From: Limimaricola litoreus | GTDB taxonomy: Bacteria > Pseudomonadota > Alphaproteobacteria > Rhodobacterales > Rhodobacteraceae | Reading direction: 5' to 3' | Assembly: GCF_024159025.1 (NCBI RefSeq) | Contig: NZ_JAMYXC010000161.1 | Span: 1-35,396 of the forward strand | DNA length: 35,396 bases | Shown: in pieces, positions 33,002-35,396 of the stretch | How the letters are laid out: each line of letters begins with the position of its first letter | Position numbering within the stretch: position 1 is the first letter of the stretch | The notes under the pieces: generated by a model | Databases searched by the model: none | The model's input: the letters and a program-made list of their open reading frames with translations, nothing else | Told to the model about the DNA's origin: nothing | Position numbers and translations under genes: made by a program

Positions 33002-33835
33002 TCAGATGCGGATCGGATCGGTCCTGGCGAGACGATCGAAGCCCATCAGCGTTTCGATCAAACGCGGCATCTGGTCCAGCGGCACCATGTTCGGCCCGTC
33101 CGAGGGCGCGGTGTCGGGGGCCTCGTGCGTCTCCAGGAACACCGCCGCGATGCCCAAGGAAACGGCGGCGCGTGCCATGACGGGGGCGAACTCGCGCTGG
33201 CCGCCCGAGGCGCCGCCAAGGCCGCCTGGCTGCTGCACCGAATGGGTCGCGTCCATCACCACCGGGTAGCCGGTCTTCATCATCGTCGGCAACGAACGCA
33301 TGTCGGCCACCAGCGTGTTGTAGCCGAAGGAGACGCCGCGCTCGGTGAGCAGGATGCGGCTGTTGCCGGTCGAGGCGATCTTTTCGGCGACATTGGCCAT
33401 GTCCCAGGGCGCCAGGAACTGGCCCTTCTTGACGTTGATCACGGCGCCGGTCTCGCCCGCGGCGATGAGCAGGTCGGTCTGGCGACACAGGAAGGCCGGG
33501 ATCTGCAGGATGTCGGCCACCTCGGCCACGGGCGCGCAGTGATCGGCGGCGTGGATATCGGTCAGCACCGGGCAACCGATGGCGCGCTTGACGTCCTCGA
33601 GCACCTTGAGCCCGGCCTCCATCCCGAGGCCCCGCTTGCCCGAGAGCGAGGTGCGGTTGGCCTTGTCGTAGCTGCCCTTGAACACGAACTGCGCGCCATG
33701 CGCGGCGCAGGCCTCGGCCAGCTGGCCCGCGATCATCTGCGCATGGTCCGAGGATTCGAGCTGGCAGGGCCCGGAGATGAGGGTGAGGGGGCGGTCGTTG
33801 CCGACCGTGAGAGAGTCGATGGAGACGTCGATCAT
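33002..33835 (-). CDS. kdsA: 3-deoxy-8-phosphooctulonate synthase (KDO-8-P synthase)
   Basis: This cytoplasmic enzyme condenses phosphoenolpyruvate with arabinose 5-phosphate to make KDO-8-phosphate for LPS and some capsules. The 277-aa product shows the family signatures: LISGPCQLES near residue 20, FVFKGSYDKANRTS near 50, GCPVLTDIH near 87, INVKKGQFLAPWDM near 134, and MDATHSVQQPGG near 190. Length is normal (about 280). The ATG at 33835 is the first in frame, with only a weak ribosome site. It lies downstream of a capsule-export gene on the same strand; the 78-base gap allows an operon. It appears to be core chromosome just outside the tRNA-linked island. Confidence 0.96.
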   Translation of the reverse strand: MIDVSIDSLTVGNDRPLTLISGPCQLESSDHAQMIAGQLAEACAAHGAQFVFKGSYDKANRTSLSGKRGLGMEAGLKVLEDVKRAIGCPVLTDIHAADHCAPVAEVADILQIPAFLCRQTDLLIAAGETGAVINVKKGQFLAPWDMANVAEKIASTGNSRILLTERGVSFGYNTLVADMRSLPTMMKTGYPVVMDATHSVQQPGGLGGASGGQREFAPVMARAAVSLGIAAVFLETHEAPDTAPSDGPNMVPLDQMPRLIETLMGFDRLARTDPIRI

Positions 33836-33913
33836 GGGGCAGAGCCTTTCGCGTGCTGTCAGGCCCCGGTCTAGCGCGCAAGCCGGGCGGCGTCACGCGC
33901 CGCCCGACTGGTC

Positions 33914-35396
33914 TCAGCTCGAGACCTGCTCGCGCAGGATCGACACGGTGAGCGACAGCATCAGGTAGATGCCCGCGAAGATCAGGAAGGCCAGCGCCGT
34001 GTTCTCGAGCGACTTGGGATAGGTGGCCTCGTCGGGGGCCACGGGCTCGACCCCGAGCGACAGGTAGCGCACCTGCCGGTTGGCCTCGATCTGCGCCGCC
34101 TCCATCTGCTGCAGCGCCTGCTGCACCAGAAGCGTCTGGAAGCCGTAATCCTCCTCGGCCAGCCGCAGCTCGGTGTTGCGCGCGGCGAGCGAGGAGCCCA
34201 CCTCCGAAGCCTCGGTCATCTCGCGGCGCAGATCGGTGATCAGCGCCTCGATGCCCGCGATCTGGCTCTTGATAGAATTCACCTGCGCCTCGTTCGGGCG
34301 GCGCACGGCGAGCCGGGTCTGCAACTCGAGCTGCAGCTGCTGGCGCTGGGTTTCAAGCGCCGAGATCTGGCTGGTCCGCGCCGCCGTCTCGCCCACCGGA
34401 TCGATCTGCTGCACCTCCTCCTGGATGCGCAGCCAGTTGGCCAGCGCCTCGGCCCGGCGCGCCTCGGCGGCCTCGTAGCTGTCGCGCGCGCCCTGCATCT
34501 GGTCGTTGCGCAGCCGCGCGGTGAGCTGGTCGACCTGCTCCTCGGCATAGCCCAGCAGCGCCTCGGAGAACCGCTGCGAGGTTTCGGGATCGGGCGCGAT
34601 CACCTCCATCTTCACGATGCCCTCGGTCGGGTCGTAGGAGATTTTCACGTGGTCCTGGAAGAGGTCGTAGGCGGCCTCGTTGGTGGCGGGCTGGGCCAAG
34701 CGCTGCAGCGGGTCGATCGCCGGATTGGAGAAGACCTGCTTGAAGCCCTCCTCCTCGTCGAGCCGCACCATCGCGGCGCGTGAGGTGAGGTAGGACTGCA
34801 CGGTGATGCTGTCCTGCTGGGTCGCCATGGAGGTGCCCTGGAACAGCCCGCCCAGACCGGCGCCGCTTTGCGGCTCTGCCTGCTGGATGACGAATTCCGA
34901 GCGGGTGGCGAACATCGGCGTGGCCACCGCGAAGAAATAGTAGCCCGCCAGCACCGTCGGCAGCAGCACGAAGAGCATCAGCCGCAGGCCCAGAAGCGCC
35001 ATCCGCCGCCGCCGCCGCCGGGCGAGATCGCGCTGGATGCCGCGGATCTCGGAGGCGCGCTGCTCGGCCGGGTCGGCCCGCTCGGTCGAGGGCAGCTGCC
35101 GGTCGCCATCCGGCACGGTCGAGGGCAGCTGCACGCGCGGCTCGGGCGCGGCGACGGGCTCGTCCTGGTCCTGCTCGGGCACGACCAGCTCGATGATGTT
35201 CGAGCGCTGGAACGGGTCCACCCCGAGCGCGCGCAGCTGGCGCACCGCGTCGAAATCCGACGCCACCTCCAGCCCCTGCTTCTGCGCCACCCGCCGGGCC
35301 ATGCGCAGCTGCCGGCCCGTGAGCCCCTCGCGGCGGATCTTGTCGATGTCGTGCTCGGCCTCAATCGCGGGCGGGGTCGCAGGCGGGGGCGGGGGC
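33914..35396 (-). CDS. Capsule polysaccharide export inner-membrane protein (KpsE/CtrB/BexC-like), 5' end outside window
   Basis: This polysaccharide co-polymerase-type protein would link the capsule ABC exporter to the outer-membrane channel. At least 494 codons are present and the frame continues past the right edge (in-frame EAEHDIDKIRREGLTGRQL precedes the ATG at 35302), so that ATG is internal. After a Pro/acidic cytoplasmic part, a first membrane segment lies at LLGLRLMLFVLLPTVLAGYY. A long periplasmic coiled coil (Glu/Gln/Arg-rich, for example ISALETQRQQLQLELQTRL) follows. A second membrane segment, TALAFLIFAGIYLMLSLTV, sits near the C-terminus. Partner genes are not in the window. kdsA downstream fits a role in surface polysaccharide, as KDO is a component of many capsules exported this way. 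Confidence 0.87.
   Translation of the reverse strand, partial: PPPPPATPPAIEAEHDIDKIRREGLTGRQLRMARRVAQKQGLEVASDFDAVRQLRALGVDPFQRSNIIELVVPEQDQDEPVAAPEPRVQLPSTVPDGDRQLPSTERADPAEQRASEIRGIQRDLARRRRRRMALLGLRLMLFVLLPTVLAGYYFFAVATPMFATRSEFVIQQAEPQSGAGLGGLFQGTSMATQQDSITVQSYLTSRAAMVRLDEEEGFKQVFSNPAIDPLQRLAQPATNEAAYDLFQDHVKISYDPTEGIVKMEVIAPDPETSQRFSEALLGYAEEQVDQLTARLRNDQMQGARDSYEAAEARRAEALANWLRIQEEVQQIDPVGETAARTSQISALETQRQQLQLELQTRLAVRRPNEAQVNSIKSQIAGIEALITDLRREMTEASEVGSSLAARNTELRLAEEDYGFQTLLVQQALQQMEAAQIEANRQVRYLSLGVEPVAPDEATYPKSLENTALAFLIFAGIYLMLSLTVSILREQVSS

Overview
The window looks like a chromosomal segment of a high-GC alphaproteobacterium, most likely a Rhodobacterales/Roseobacter-group species. 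The clues are three-gene TRAP transporters, a tRNA-Gln(TTG) beside kdsA and a KpsE/CtrB-type capsule export gene, IS5 and IS21 elements of types common in that group, and very GC-rich flanks around a visibly less GC-rich centre. The taxonomy is an inference from gene types; no marker gene was compared.

Left part (1-9536). A dctP-dctQ-dctM TRAP transporter (leftward, dctM cut by the window edge) follows a self-sufficient CYP116B-like cytochrome P450 (P450 + FMN reductase + 2Fe-2S ferredoxin in one chain). An IclR regulator is divergent from the P450. Together they look like a regulated uptake-and-oxidation module for an unknown organic acid. A gene-poor stretch follows with a 20-bp tandem repeat and palindromes, then a small membrane protein and decayed ORFs. 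Next is a second transporter of the TAXI-TRAP type (fused permease and binding protein, leftward).

Central island (about 9999-29874). It is bracketed by two 260-bp direct repeats, about 92% identical without gaps, with hairpins inside. The left copy is followed by an IS5-family transposase fragment. Inside are two rightward gene blocks. Block A (11171-22124) has a DUF262/HNH (GmrSD-like) gene, a 1084-aa protein and a 1972-aa DEAD-box helicase with a C-terminal DUF1998-like cysteine module; the last two match the layout of a type III Druantia anti-phage system (DruH-DruE). Block B (22464-29457) is a tight operon, mostly with overlapping stops and starts. It encodes a Cas4/RecB-like nuclease + RNase H-like exonuclease + SF1 helicase fusion, a YqiA-like esterase, an ADP-ribosylglycohydrolase, an unrecognised 204-aa protein, a calcineurin-like phosphoesterase and an 82-aa protein. 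I know of no named defence system with this composition, so it is the best candidate for an undescribed system.

Right part (29875-35396). An IS21 element (istA intact, istB frameshifted at its Walker A) joins the right-hand repeat to a truncated tyrosine integrase (DUF6538-type N-terminus) lying next to tRNA-Gln(TTG). This is the classical layout of an island inserted at a tRNA gene. Beyond the tRNA are chromosomal envelope genes: kdsA and a KpsE/CtrB capsule export gene cut by the right edge.
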